Shown in pieces: positions 51,810 to 61,530 of a stretch of DNA of 64,000 nucleotides. The stretch is from positions 19,094 to 83,093 of the forward strand of contig NZ_FOKL01000015.1 in the NCBI RefSeq assembly GCF_900112025.1, read 5' to 3'. A program made the translations under genes and the position numbers. Under the pieces are notes generated by a model, which saw nothing but the letters and a program-made list of their open reading frames with translations, had not been told where the DNA came from and did no database searches. Origin of the DNA: Janthinobacterium sp. 344 (GTDB lineage: Bacteria; Pseudomonadota; Gammaproteobacteria; Burkholderiales; Burkholderiaceae_D). Positions within the stretch are counted from its first letter, which is position 1, and each line of letters begins with the position of its first letter.

Positions 51810-53966
51810 TTACTTGAACGTTTTACGCGGCGCCTTCGGACGCGGTGGCGCAGGTTTACGCTCCGTCGTGCCATCGTCGAGGCTGATGCGCAGTTTCTGG
51901 CCCGACACCACGACCGATTTCAGGTGGTCGAGGATTTCCGGCGGCATGCCTTCCGGCAGGTCCAGCACGCTGTAGTTGTCAAAGATATCGATGCGGCCGA
52001 TATGCTTGGCTTCCAGGTTCGCTTCGTTGGCGATGGCGCCGACGATGTTGCTTGGCGTCACAGCGTGCTCGCGGCCCACTTCGATGCGGTAGGCCGTCAC
52101 GCCCGGACGTGGACGTTCCTTCTTCGGCGCGCGCGGTGCCGGTGCGTCGCCCATGTCGGCTGGCGCATCCTTGAACGCTGGCGCGGACTTGGCGGCGAAC
52201 GGCTTGCGCGGCGCGGCTGGTGGCGCCAGGTCCGGCGCGTCGCCGTCACGGCTGATGCGCAGCTGCTGGCCCGCCACCCACACGGTTTTCAGCTGGTCCA
52301 GCAATTCCTTCGGCATGCTGTCCGGCAAGTCCAGGACGCTGTAGTCGTCATAGATTTCGATGCGGCCGATGTTTTTCGAATCGATGCCCGCTTCGTTGGC
52401 GATGGCGCCGACGATATTGCCTGGCTTGACGCCATGCTGATGGCCCACTTCAATGCGGAAGGTTTGCATGCCGGCGTCGGCCGGGCGCTGGATGCGCTCC
52501 TTTTTCGGGAAGGCCGGGCGCTCGCTGCGCTCGTTGCGGTCGAAGCGGTCGTTACGCTCGAAACGCTCGTTGCGCTCGGGACGGTCGAAGCGGTCCTGGC
52601 GCGCCGGACGGTCGTCCTGCCACGTGGTTTGCTCGCGCGCCTTGTTCTTGTCCAGCAGCAGCGGCACATTGCCACGCGCCATCTTCGCCAGGGCGGCGGC
52701 GATCTCTATGGCGGGAATGTTTTTCTCGCGCTCGAAATCCTCGATCAGCGACTGGAACTGCTCCAGTTCGCCCAGGGCCAGGGTTTCGCTGATCTGTTCC
52801 TTGAACTTGGCGATGCGCACGTCGTTGACGGCCTGGATGGTCGGCAGTTCCAGCATGCCGATCGGCTGGCGGGTCGAGCGTTCGATGGCTTTGAGCAAGT
52901 TCTTTTCACGCGGGGTGATGAACAGGATCGCTTCGCCGCTGCGGCCGGCACGGCCCGTGCGGCCGATGCGGTGGGTGTAGCTTTCCGGATCGTGCGGCAC
53001 GTCGTAGTTGACGACGTGGCTGATGCGCTCGACGTCCAGGCCGCGGGCGGCCACGTCGGTGGCGACGAGGATGTCGATCTTGCCGTCTTTCAATTGCTGG
53101 ATCGTGCGCTCGCGCTGCGCCTGCTGGATGTCGCCATTGATGGCGGCGGCCGAGAAGCCGCGCGCCTGCAGCTTGCTGGCCAGCTCTTCCGTACCCAGCT
53201 TGGTGCGGGCGAAGATGATCATGCCGTCAAACGCTTCCGCTTCCAGGATGCGCGTCAGCGCGTCGAGTTTGTGCATGCCCGACACCAGCCAGTAGCGCTG
53301 GCGGATGTTGTCGGCCGTGCCTGTCTTGGCGGCGACCGTCACTTCGGCCGGGTTCACCAGGTAGGTGGTGGCGATGCGCTTGATGACGGAAGGCATGGTG
53401 GCCGAGAACAGGGCCGTTTGATGGCCTTCCGGGGTTTCTTGCAAGATGCGTTCGACGTCGTCGATAAAGCCCATGCGCAGCATTTCATCGGCTTCGTCCA
53501 GCACCAGGGTCTTCAGCTTGGACAGGTCGAGCGAACCCTTGTCCAGGTGATCGATGACGCGGCCTGGCGTGCCGACGACGACGTGCACGCCGCGGCGCAG
53601 AGCCGACAGCTGCGGGCCGTAGCTTTGGCCGCCGTAGATCGGCAGCACGTGGAAGCCGGGAATGTGGGCGGCGTACACCTGGAACGCTTCGGCGACCTGG
53701 ATGGCCAGTTCGCGCGTCGGTGCCAGGACCAGGGCTTGGGGTGAGCTTTGTTTCAGATCGATGCGCGACAGGATCGGCAAGGCGAAGGCGGCGGTCTTGC
53801 CCGTGCCTGTTTGCGCCTGGCCCAGCACGTCGCGGTTCGCGAGCAATAATGGAATCGTCGCCGCCTGGATAGGCGACGGTGTTTCGTAACCGACATCCTT
53901 GAGCGCGCGAATCAGCGGCTCGCTCAGGTTAAGGTCGGAAAATAAGGAAATTGGTGTATCAGACAT
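51810..53966 (-). CDS. deaD: DEAD-box RNA helicase with two DbpA-type RNA-binding domains
   Basis: A 718-residue ATP-dependent RNA helicase (DeaD/CsdA type) expected to unwind structured RNA in ribosome assembly or mRNA turnover. Helicase motifs: Q-motif FSDLNLSEPLIRALKDVGYETPSPIQ, Walker A AQTGTGKT (~48), DEAD (~156), SAT, and the C-terminal VATDVAARGLDVERISHVVNYDVP and HRIGRTGR. After an Arg/Glu/Asp/Phe-rich linker with RFDRPERNERFERN repeats come two RRM-like DbpA domains (about 502-575 and 624-697) that are clear duplicates: both contain NIVGAIANEA, IGRI(E/D)I and DYSVLDLP-type blocks. Family members usually have one. ATG 53966 is the family start. Confidence 0.93.
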   Translation of the reverse strand: MSDTPISLFSDLNLSEPLIRALKDVGYETPSPIQAATIPLLLANRDVLGQAQTGTGKTAAFALPILSRIDLKQSSPQALVLAPTRELAIQVAEAFQVYAAHIPGFHVLPIYGGQSYGPQLSALRRGVHVVVGTPGRVIDHLDKGSLDLSKLKTLVLDEADEMLRMGFIDDVERILQETPEGHQTALFSATMPSVIKRIATTYLVNPAEVTVAAKTGTADNIRQRYWLVSGMHKLDALTRILEAEAFDGMIIFARTKLGTEELASKLQARGFSAAAINGDIQQAQRERTIQQLKDGKIDILVATDVAARGLDVERISHVVNYDVPHDPESYTHRIGRTGRAGRSGEAILFITPREKNLLKAIERSTRQPIGMLELPTIQAVNDVRIAKFKEQISETLALGELEQFQSLIEDFEREKNIPAIEIAAALAKMARGNVPLLLDKNKAREQTTWQDDRPARQDRFDRPERNERFERNDRFDRNERSERPAFPKKERIQRPADAGMQTFRIEVGHQHGVKPGNIVGAIANEAGIDSKNIGRIEIYDDYSVLDLPDSMPKELLDQLKTVWVAGQQLRISRDGDAPDLAPPAAPRKPFAAKSAPAFKDAPADMGDAPAPRAPKKERPRPGVTAYRIEVGREHAVTPSNIVGAIANEANLEAKHIGRIDIFDNYSVLDLPEGMPPEILDHLKSVVVSGQKLRISLDDGTTERKPAPPRPKAPRKTFK

Positions 53967-54166
53967 GAAATCACTCACAAGTTCGCTCGAATCGCCCAAT
54001 GCGAAAGAGTGTAGCCGCTAGTTTACTCTTTACTGGACCTTACCGGGTGGAACGCGGCGGCAGAACGCCGTTTTTTGCATCCCACAACGCAGAAAAATCG
54101 GCGATCCGCACGCAATTGGTGCAAAAGACAAGCAACATTATGCCTTTTGCAATAATTATGCCGGTG

Positions 54167-55048
54167 TTACAGGTGTTCCTCGATATTACTTGCGGCGTCC
54201 ACCGAGTGCCGCAGGAACTCCAGCAAGTCCGCGTTCAGCCGCTCCTTGTGCGTCGTCGCCAGGCCGTGCGGCGCGCCCGCGTACACGAGCAGCTTGCTGC
54301 CGATGATGAGCTCGGCCGTGCGCCGCGCCGAGGCGGCGATCGGCACGATCTGGTCGTCGTCGCCATGGATCACCAGGGTCGGCACGTCGAATCTGGCCAG
54401 GTCGCTTGTGAAATCCGTCTCGGAAAATTGCTTGATGCACAGGTAGGACGCGGGCATGCCCGCCTGCATGCCTTGCCGCCAGAAACTGTCGCGCACGCCC
54501 TGCGACGGTGTCGCGCCGGGCCGGTTGTAGCCATAGAAGGCCTCGCTCAAGTCGCGGAAAAACTGGCTGCGGTCGGCCTGCACGCCGGCGCGGATGCCAT
54601 CGAAAACGGAGAGCGGCAAGCCCAGCGGGTTTTCCGCCGTCTGCAGCATCAGCGGCGGCACGGCGCCCACCAGCACGGCGCCGGCCAGGCGGTCCGTGCC
54701 ATGGCGGCCGATGTAGCGCGCCACTTCGCCGCCGCCCGTCGAATGCCCCACCAGGGTGGCGCCCGTCAAGTCCAGCGCGTCGATCAGCGCGGCCAGGTCG
54801 TCGGCGTAGGTATCCATGTCGTTGCCGTCGAAGGGCTGGCTGGAGCGGCCATGGCCGCGACGGTCGTGCGCGATGACGCGGTAGCCGCGCGACGCCAGGT
54901 AAAACATCTGGTCTTCCCAGGCATCGGACGACAGCGGCCAGCCATGGCTGAAGACGACGGGCGGGCCGCTGCCCCAGTCCTTGTAGTAGATCAGGGTGCC
55001 GTCGGCGGTACACAGGGTATTACTCGATTGCAATTCAGGGGTGCGCAT
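54167..55048 (-). CDS. Alpha/beta hydrolase, non-heme chloroperoxidase type
   Basis: A 293-residue cytoplasmic hydrolase. The nucleophile Ser is in LVGHSTGGGEV, the acid Asp in VIHGDDDQIVP and the His in AGAPHGLATTH. The start MRTPELQSSNTLCTADGTLIYYKDWGSGPPVVFSHGWPLS and VIAHDRRGHGRSS are standard for esterase-type cofactor-free haloperoxidases, some of which act as perhydrolases. AGGAG seven bases before ATG 55048 fixes the start; a longer frame to 55315 is rejected. Divergent from the M28 peptidase gene. Substrate unknown. Confidence 0.9.
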   Translation of the reverse strand: MRTPELQSSNTLCTADGTLIYYKDWGSGPPVVFSHGWPLSSDAWEDQMFYLASRGYRVIAHDRRGHGRSSQPFDGNDMDTYADDLAALIDALDLTGATLVGHSTGGGEVARYIGRHGTDRLAGAVLVGAVPPLMLQTAENPLGLPLSVFDGIRAGVQADRSQFFRDLSEAFYGYNRPGATPSQGVRDSFWRQGMQAGMPASYLCIKQFSETDFTSDLARFDVPTLVIHGDDDQIVPIAASARRTAELIIGSKLLVYAGAPHGLATTHKERLNADLLEFLRHSVDAASNIEEHL

Positions 55049-55184
55049 GGAACGCTCCTTGTCGGTGGGCCAGCGTCCATTGTGGCCGCAATCGCCCCTG
55101 ACGCGCCGCGCGCTACGCGCATACCTCTGCGCTAGAGTAAGATTGCCGCTGCTTTGCTTTCCCGTATTCACTTTTGGAGTCGTC

Positions 55185-56801
55185 ATGCGTTTTCCCCTCG
55201 TCCTCGCCGCCAGCCTGCTCAGCACGGTTTCCATCGCCCAGCCCCTCGTCGCCGAAGCGCCGCTGCGCGCCCATCTGTCGTTCCTGGCCGACGACTTGCT
55301 CGAAGGACGCGGCACGGGCCAGCGCGGCGGCGACCTGGCCGTGCGCTACCTGGAAACCCAGGCGGCCGTGGCCGGCCTGCAGCCATTGCACGACGGCACG
55401 TACCGCCAGGCGCTGACCATCGTCGGCAGCAAGGCCTTGCCATCGAGCAGCGTCACCTTCAGCGCGGGCGGCAAGACCTTGTCTCCCGCCTTCGGCAAGG
55501 ACATCGTCTTCGGCGCATCCAACGGCAAGGAACACGTGGCGTTCGATGCGCCCGTCGTGTTTGCCGGCTACGGCATCCGCGCGCCCGAGGAAAACTGGGA
55601 CGATTTCAAGGGCGTCGACCTGAAGGGCAAGCTGGTGATCATGATGGTCAACGACCCGCAGCCGACCGCAAGCGAACCGCAGCGCTTTGCCGGCAAGTCG
55701 CTCACCTACTACGGCCGCTGGGTCTACAAGTACGAGGAAGCGCTGCGCCAGGGCGCGGCCGGCGTGCTGCTGATCCACACGACCGAGTCTGCCTCGTATC
55801 CGTGGTCGGTGCCGGCCAACGGTTTCGGCCATGAACGCTTCAGCCTGGCTGGCGCGGGCAACGCCATGGAGGGCTGGCTGCAGGAAGACATGGCGCGCGC
55901 GCTGTTCCAGCAAGCGGGGCAAGACCTGGACGCCTTGCGCGCACAGGCCGAAACGCGCGAGTTCCGCCCCGTGCCCCTGAACGCCACCGTCAAGGTCCAG
56001 CTCGACAGCCAGATCCGCAGCATCGAGCAATTCAACGTGGCCGGCATCGTGCCCGGCACGGACCCGACACTGAAGGATGAAGCGGTCATTTATTCCGCGC
56101 ACTGGGACCACCTGGGCAAGGATGACGAAGGCAGCGCCCGCGCCGGCCAGAGCGACCATATCTACAACGGCGCCATCGACAACGCCTCCGGCGCGGCGGC
56201 CCTGCTGGCCATGGCGCAGGTGGCCGTGAAACAGCCGGCGCGCCGCACGCAGATCTTCCTGTGGCCGGCCGGCGAGGAGACGGGCATGCTGGGCAGCACC
56301 GCCTACACGCGCGCGCCATTGTGGCCGCTGGCGAAGACGGCCGCCGACCTGAACCTCGACAGCATGAACTTCGTCGGCAAGACGCACGACATCGGCGTGG
56401 CCGGCGCCGAGCGCAGCAGCCTGTACGCGAGCGCCGCCAAGGTGGCCAAGCGCATGGGCCTGCGCCTGGCGCCCACCATCCCCGACCTGTCCGGCGCCTT
56501 TTACCGCGCCGACCATTTTGCGTTTGCCAAGGCAGGGGTGCCCGCCTTCAACGTGGGCTCGGCCGTGTTTTCCGGCGACGGCTCGTTCGACTTCGTCAAG
56601 GAACCGGCAGCGTCGAGCGAACGCCTGGTCGCCTTCAAAAAGGATTACCACCAGGTGACGGATGAGTACCACCCGTCATGGGACCTGTCGGGCATGGTGC
56701 AGCAGGCGCAGTTCACCCTGAACCTGGGCTATGAAGTGGCGAATGACAAGAATTTGCCGGTGTGGAACAAGGGCGAGGCGTTCGGCAAAGTCAAACGCTA
56801 G
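55185..56801 (+). CDS. Exported M28-family aminopeptidase with PA domain
   Basis: A 538-residue secreted zinc peptidase. Signal peptide about 1-19 (MRFPLVLAASLLSTVSIAQ). Between residues ~110 and 280 lies a PA insert (VVFAGYGIRAPEENWDDFKGVDLKGKLVIMMVNDP; RQGAAGVLLIHTTESAS). The di-zinc site is seen in SAHWDHLGKDD (His), NGAIDNASGAAALL (Asp), WPAGEETGMLGS (Glu-Glu), NLDSMNF and VTDEYHPSWD (His). It releases N-terminal residues from peptides in the periplasm or medium. GGAG five bases before ATG 55185. It shares the exported-hydrolase theme with the S9 and S8 peptidases of this window. Confidence 0.92.
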   Translation: MRFPLVLAASLLSTVSIAQPLVAEAPLRAHLSFLADDLLEGRGTGQRGGDLAVRYLETQAAVAGLQPLHDGTYRQALTIVGSKALPSSSVTFSAGGKTLSPAFGKDIVFGASNGKEHVAFDAPVVFAGYGIRAPEENWDDFKGVDLKGKLVIMMVNDPQPTASEPQRFAGKSLTYYGRWVYKYEEALRQGAAGVLLIHTTESASYPWSVPANGFGHERFSLAGAGNAMEGWLQEDMARALFQQAGQDLDALRAQAETREFRPVPLNATVKVQLDSQIRSIEQFNVAGIVPGTDPTLKDEAVIYSAHWDHLGKDDEGSARAGQSDHIYNGAIDNASGAAALLAMAQVAVKQPARRTQIFLWPAGEETGMLGSTAYTRAPLWPLAKTAADLNLDSMNFVGKTHDIGVAGAERSSLYASAAKVAKRMGLRLAPTIPDLSGAFYRADHFAFAKAGVPAFNVGSAVFSGDGSFDFVKEPAASSERLVAFKKDYHQVTDEYHPSWDLSGMVQQAQFTLNLGYEVANDKNLPVWNKGEAFGKVKR

Positions 56802-56891
56802 GGGGGTAACAACGTTTTACCCCGCAAAGCAGAAAGGCCGGGGTCGGCCCCTCAGGGTCCGCCCCCGCTATTTGCTATGGGGTTTGGCAAT

Positions 56892-57308
56892 TCAAATGGC
56901 CATGATGCGTTTCAGGTCGACAAACGCCGTTTCATACAGGTGCTGGAACGCGCCCACCATGACTTCTTCCACGCCTTCGGCCGCGTCGAACTCGCTCGAC
57001 CATTCCGCCACGCAAGTATTCGCGCCCGGCTCGCCCGTGACGCGCAGGGTGGAGCGGTAGTTCTTGACGGGGATGGGGCCGGAGACGATGGTGTAGCTGT
57101 AGCTCCTGTCCGCTTCGCTGTAGCTTTGCAGGCGTTCGGCGATGACGGCGCCGTCCGTGGTTTTCAGGCGGCGCACGCGGCCGCCGTGTTCGGACAGGCT
57201 GGTCTTGATCGAGCTCGACCATTCAGCCAGCGACTGGAAGCCGCCGATAAAATCCCACACGCGTTCGGCACTTGCCGCCAATGTTACAGAAACAATTACT
57301 TGGGCCAT
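56892..57308 (-). CDS. SRPBCC (START-like) family protein
   Basis: A 138-residue protein with the Bet v1/START-type lipid or small-molecule binding fold: VIVSVTLAASAERVWDFIGGFQSLAEWSSSI at the N-terminus and the typical long C-terminal helix region (EEVMVGAFQHLYETAFVDLKRI). Such proteins bind hydrophobic ligands or act as polyketide cyclase-like enzymes; the ligand is unknown. The gene is monocistronic, convergent with the M28 peptidase gene, which is followed by the GGGGTCGGCCCC motif. Confidence 0.85.
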   Translation of the reverse strand: MAQVIVSVTLAASAERVWDFIGGFQSLAEWSSSIKTSLSEHGGRVRRLKTTDGAVIAERLQSYSEADRSYSYTIVSGPIPVKNYRSTLRVTGEPGANTCVAEWSSEFDAAEGVEEVMVGAFQHLYETAFVDLKRIMAI

Positions 57309-57460
57309 CTTTAATTCGGTTCCTCATCCAGGTTTGCCGGGCGCGGCGCCCGGCCGGCCGGAGTTGCCCGGCACAGCCGCTATTTTAGCGCCCATGCCGC
57401 TTTGCTGCTGGGCGCGTATCGGCATGGACAACGGCGGCGGACCGGGCTGGAGGAACGCAC

Positions 57461-58162
57461 TTACATATTTTCCGCGAGGAAAATCAGCGAATTGCCATGC
57501 GCCAGGGCGGCGGCGCGCTGCTGGTAGCTGTCGCGGTGGGTGCAGTTGAAACCGTGCTCGGCGCCCGGATACAGGTGGATTTCCACGTCTTGGCGGTCTT
57601 CGAAGCGCTCGGCGATCTTTTGCACGGCTTCCGGCGGGATATGGCTGTCATGGCCGCCGAAATGCATCAGCAGCGGTACCTGGATCTGGTCGGCCAGGTC
57701 CAGCTTGTTCTGGATGCCGCCGCCGTAATAGGCGATGGCCACGTCGACCAGGCCGGCCGCGGCCGTCTGGTACGACAGGCGGCCGCCGAAGCAGTAGCCG
57801 ATCGAAGCGAGCTTGCCCGCCGTCACTTCCGGACGCGCGCGCAGGACGCCGATGGTGGCGGCGATATCGCTGACGGCGTGGGCGTTGTCGGTGGCCTGCA
57901 TCAGTTCGACGGCGCGCTTCCAGCCCGCTTCGTCGTAGCCCAGCTCGATGTGCGCGCCGGCGCGCCAGAACAGGTCCGGCACCAGCACCACGTAGCCATC
58001 GGCCGCGTACTGGTCGGCGACGGCGCGGATGTGTTCATTGACGCCAAAAATTTCCTGCAACAGGATGATGGCCGGGCCCTTGCCCACATGCGGCACGGCC
58101 AGGTACGCCTGGAAGGTGCCGTCCGGGCCGGCGATATCGATCCACTGCGAAGTTGTGCTCAT
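57461..58162 (-). CDS. Dienelactone hydrolase family protein
   Basis: A 233-residue alpha/beta hydrolase of the dienelactone hydrolase (carboxymethylenebutenolidase) family. The nucleophile is Cys in SIGYCFGGRLSY, the His in GAEHGFNCTH and the Asp in HFGGHDSHIP, as in classical members that open dienelactones in chloroaromatic breakdown. Other members have unrelated ester or thioester substrates, so the physiological role is not certain. GGAG five bases before ATG 58162 sets the start. It is monocistronic. Confidence 0.9.
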   Translation of the reverse strand: MSTTSQWIDIAGPDGTFQAYLAVPHVGKGPAIILLQEIFGVNEHIRAVADQYAADGYVVLVPDLFWRAGAHIELGYDEAGWKRAVELMQATDNAHAVSDIAATIGVLRARPEVTAGKLASIGYCFGGRLSYQTAAAGLVDVAIAYYGGGIQNKLDLADQIQVPLLMHFGGHDSHIPPEAVQKIAERFEDRQDVEIHLYPGAEHGFNCTHRDSYQQRAAALAHGNSLIFLAENM

Positions 58163-58259
58163 AGAAACTCCAGTCTGAATGAGGGAATGAGGGGAATGCC
58201 ACAGGCAGGCATGTTACTGGTTTTTCGTCCTGTCTGCGCTTGCCCCCTCCTGCCCTGCC

Positions 58260-61200
58260 TCAATACATCTCGCGCAGATAGATCACGGGGCCGGACTTGA
58301 ACACGCCAAAGACAACGGTACCCACCGTGCTGGGCAGGTGGACAAAACCGGGCACGGAAACGTCGACGCTGCCAACCTGGCCGGCGCCTGGCGCCAGCAG
58401 CACCAGGCGCTTATTCGGCGGCAAGACGCCCTTGTCGACGGTATACGTGCCATCGGCCACCATCTTCGGATCGCAGACCAGTGCCTGCTTGCAATTGGCC
58501 AGGAGCACCTGCGCCTTGCTGAAGGCGCTGATGCTGTCGGCCAGATTGGCGACCCAGGCGCTGCCGTCCCAGTATTGCACCTGCACGGCCAGGCGCACCG
58601 GGTAGCGCTCCGAACCGTAGTCATGCGGCACCATCAGGCGGCCCGCCAGTATGCTCAGCTTGCCTTCATTGCCGCTTCCCTCCGAGGTGGAGTCAATGCC
58701 TTGATAACTGCTTGATGCGCGCAGCAGCACGTCGGTGGCCCCGATCTGCACCGGCACGCCATTGGCGCCAGGAAAGCGGTAGGCGATGGCGACATTGGCC
58801 ACGCCTTGCTTGAACTGCTTGGTCTCGATGCTGGTGAGCGTATTTTGCGCGCTGCTGCCATCCGTCAGGCGGCTGCCGGCAGGTTTCTCGGGCGGAAACA
58901 GCTGCTTGCCTTTGGCGGCATCCCAGCCCTGCAGCTGCACCGGCACCATGTAGCTCGTCTCGCGGCCGTCAAAGTTGAGCGTCGTGGCGCCAGCCATGTT
59001 CTGCGCCGTCACCCGCAAGCCGAACGGCTGTCCGGAATAGGCATACACCCCGTCGGCGGCGGCGCCGACGCATTTCATTGCCTTCAAGCATGGTGTCGCG
59101 CCCGCAGCTGGCGGCAGCCAGTCCTCGGTGCCACGGGGGATGATCTGCGTCAGGTAATGGTGCGGCAGGTATTGCACCACGTCACTGCTGCCCGTCGCAG
59201 GCAAGGCGGGCGAGGCGGCGTCCAGGTAGGTGGCGGTGCTGGCGGTGAACCGCAGCATGCCCGTTTCCGGCCAGCTCAGATTGCTCGCCGTGCCGATGCC
59301 ATTGCCATTGTTAAACACCACGCTGCCCGTCACGGCGGGCTTGTTGACGCCGTCAAAGGTGGGCGCCACCACGGTCGGGGTCAAGCTCACCGCTGGCGAC
59401 GGCGATTCGCGGCCAAAGTTGCGCGTCACCGTCTTGCCGTCCGCCGCCAGGGCCGAGACGGTGATGTTGCTCGCCAACGCCAGCGGGACGACCGCGACGC
59501 CCGCCTGTTGCGGCGTTTTAATGGCGCTGAACGTGAAGTATTTGGGGCCCACGATGACCGTGCCGCTGCCCGTCATCGTCAGGCCGCTGTCGCTACCGCT
59601 GCTCGACGTATAGGTGGCCGTCAGGTTCAGCGCGCCCGCATCGGCATACAGCATGTTCGGCGTGGCCTGGCCATCGGCATCGAAGTCCAGCTGTACCTGG
59701 GCGCCCGCCGGGCTGCAGGCGCTGCCCGCATTCACGGCCAGTGGCAGGTAGGTGCCGGCCCGGTTCTGCACGCGTGCCGGCAGGGTTCCCGAGTTGGGGT
59801 TGGCATAGGTGCAGCTCAGCTGCAGCGTCTTGCTCTGGCTTGCAAACAGGGGCACGCAGGCGCGCGGATTCGAAGGCGACGCCTGCAGGGCGCTGATGGC
59901 GATACGCCCTGCCTCTTCCGCATAGCGCGGCAGGCCGCTGACCTGCAGGGCGCTCGCCACGAAAGCCATCTGGCAATTCGTGAGGCTGTTGTCGATGCTG
60001 CTGCGGCACACCAGCGCGCCCGTGGTGGCCGGCGTGCTGGTCAGGCCCAGCGGCACATTGCCGGCGGCCGTCGTTTGCGCCACGCTGGACGCCGCCATGC
60101 CCGTCGGCGGCTGGGTACTGTTGATCTGCGCCGTGGCGCCGCCCGGCGCGAGGGTCACTTGCACCGCGCCCGTGTAGACGCTGCCGCAGGCGGCATCGGC
60201 ACAGGCCGTTACCGTCACGGGCGCCGCCGCGCACGTCAGCGCCGCGGGCGGATGCGTGATCTGGAAGTGATGCGGCCCGCCCTGCGTGCTGGGGCCGCAT
60301 TTCGGACCCTGCGGCTCGTTGAAGCCCCAGCCGCTGTTATTCGTCACGCAGCTGCACGGGTTGGCCGGCGTGTACGCCTTGCAAGTAATGGTTTGCTGCA
60401 CCCGGCCTTGCCAACCCAGGGTGATATGGTCGACCAGGGCATTGCCTGTGATATACGCATTGGAGGAATCGAGGGTCACGTTGCCGCCCTCGACATTGCC
60501 CTTGACGCCATTGCCGGAGGCAATCGTCAGCGTATTGGAGGCCTTGACGTCGCCCGTGACGAGCAGGCCGGACGCCTTCAGGTCGATGGTGGGCGAGGTC
60601 AGGTTGCCCTTGACCTGGCTGCCCGAGCCGACGACGAGCGAGGTGCTGGCCGTGATATCGCCCTGCACCTGGCTATTCGACGCATCGATGCTGACGACGG
60701 GCGCCTTGGTCGTGCCCTTCAAGGTGCTGCCCGAACCGAGACTGAAGGAATTGGTGGCGGTCACGTCGCCCGTGATCGTCACGCTGGAACTGGTGCTGAC
60801 GCTGTTGCCGCTGACGGGCCCCGTTATCGTCGAACTGGAACCGATGCTGACGTTGCCGCTGGCCTTCACGCTGCCGCTGATGGTGACGTTGGAGTTGGCG
60901 CTGATCGAGCCGCCGCTGCTGCTGAGGGCGCCGTTCAGCACAGAACCGGAGGAAATGTCGATATTGCCCGTGGCCGTGATATTGCCCGTCACCCGCACGG
61001 GCGTACCGCCCAGGGAAACGGACGCCGCCGAGATATCGGCCACGATGACATTGTTGCTTTGCCCGCCCACTTTGAAGCTGCCGCCCTTGGCCGTCAAACT
61101 GCCGCCCGTGATCTTCAGGTTCGGCGTATTGGTGTTGCTGAAGTCGAGATTCTTGTTGGCCGTCAGCGATGCCGTGCCGCTCATGCTCAAGCCCTGGTTG

Positions 61201-61460
61201 TAGCCGATGCTCACATCGCTGTTGACCGTGACGCCGTAGCCGCTGGCGATGACGACGGCGTCCGTATCGCCCATCTGCAAGCTGGCGCAAGTGTACTGGG
61301 GAGTGACCAGGGTGCAGCCCGTAACGGCGCCGCCGTTGAAGTTGAGCGTGGCCGCGTGGGCAAGGGATGAGCCCAGCAGCAATGTCAAGGCAGTCAAAAT
61401 GTGGAGTAAGCGCACGATATCCAGGAATCCGATGAGTGAAAGGCCAGCGGCCGCGGGCAT
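58260..61460 (-). CDS. Large exported DUF6701 (MshQ-like) surface protein with beta-repeat region
   Basis: A 1066-residue exported protein. Signal peptide about 1-37 (hydrophobic LLHILTALTLLLGSSLAHA); a GTG at 61415 would give a more compact one. Residues ~80-370 are low-complexity tandem beta repeats of the form V-T/S-G-x-V/I-x-A-(T/S/N) (VTGDVTATNSFSLGSGSTLKG and similar), likely a beta-helix as in bactofilin or polymer-forming proteins. The rest (about 600-1066) matches the DUF6701 region of MSHA-pilus MshQ proteins (DYGSERYPVRLAVQVQYWDG). No other pilus genes are nearby. Role: probably an extracellular or surface structural protein. Confidence 0.85.
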   Translation of the reverse strand: MPAAAGLSLIGFLDIVRLLHILTALTLLLGSSLAHAATLNFNGGAVTGCTLVTPQYTCASLQMGDTDAVVIASGYGVTVNSDVSIGYNQGLSMSGTASLTANKNLDFSNTNTPNLKITGGSLTAKGGSFKVGGQSNNVIVADISAASVSLGGTPVRVTGNITATGNIDISSGSVLNGALSSSGGSISANSNVTISGSVKASGNVSIGSSSTITGPVSGNSVSTSSSVTITGDVTATNSFSLGSGSTLKGTTKAPVVSIDASNSQVQGDITASTSLVVGSGSQVKGNLTSPTIDLKASGLLVTGDVKASNTLTIASGNGVKGNVEGGNVTLDSSNAYITGNALVDHITLGWQGRVQQTITCKAYTPANPCSCVTNNSGWGFNEPQGPKCGPSTQGGPHHFQITHPPAALTCAAAPVTVTACADAACGSVYTGAVQVTLAPGGATAQINSTQPPTGMAASSVAQTTAAGNVPLGLTSTPATTGALVCRSSIDNSLTNCQMAFVASALQVSGLPRYAEEAGRIAISALQASPSNPRACVPLFASQSKTLQLSCTYANPNSGTLPARVQNRAGTYLPLAVNAGSACSPAGAQVQLDFDADGQATPNMLYADAGALNLTATYTSSSGSDSGLTMTGSGTVIVGPKYFTFSAIKTPQQAGVAVVPLALASNITVSALAADGKTVTRNFGRESPSPAVSLTPTVVAPTFDGVNKPAVTGSVVFNNGNGIGTASNLSWPETGMLRFTASTATYLDAASPALPATGSSDVVQYLPHHYLTQIIPRGTEDWLPPAAGATPCLKAMKCVGAAADGVYAYSGQPFGLRVTAQNMAGATTLNFDGRETSYMVPVQLQGWDAAKGKQLFPPEKPAGSRLTDGSSAQNTLTSIETKQFKQGVANVAIAYRFPGANGVPVQIGATDVLLRASSSYQGIDSTSEGSGNEGKLSILAGRLMVPHDYGSERYPVRLAVQVQYWDGSAWVANLADSISAFSKAQVLLANCKQALVCDPKMVADGTYTVDKGVLPPNKRLVLLAPGAGQVGSVDVSVPGFVHLPSTVGTVVFGVFKSGPVIYLREMY

Positions 61461-61530
61461 GTTTCCATGCTAATCTACGCCATCGCTGTTGTTGCATTAT
61501 GGCAGTATTTTTCACCCTCGCGCACATCGC

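Noticed and set aside
58806..61370. An 854-codon plus-strand frame opposite the DUF6701 gene
   Set aside because: Antisense of a repeat-rich gene; no domain or start site. The minus-strand gene has a signal peptide and known domain.
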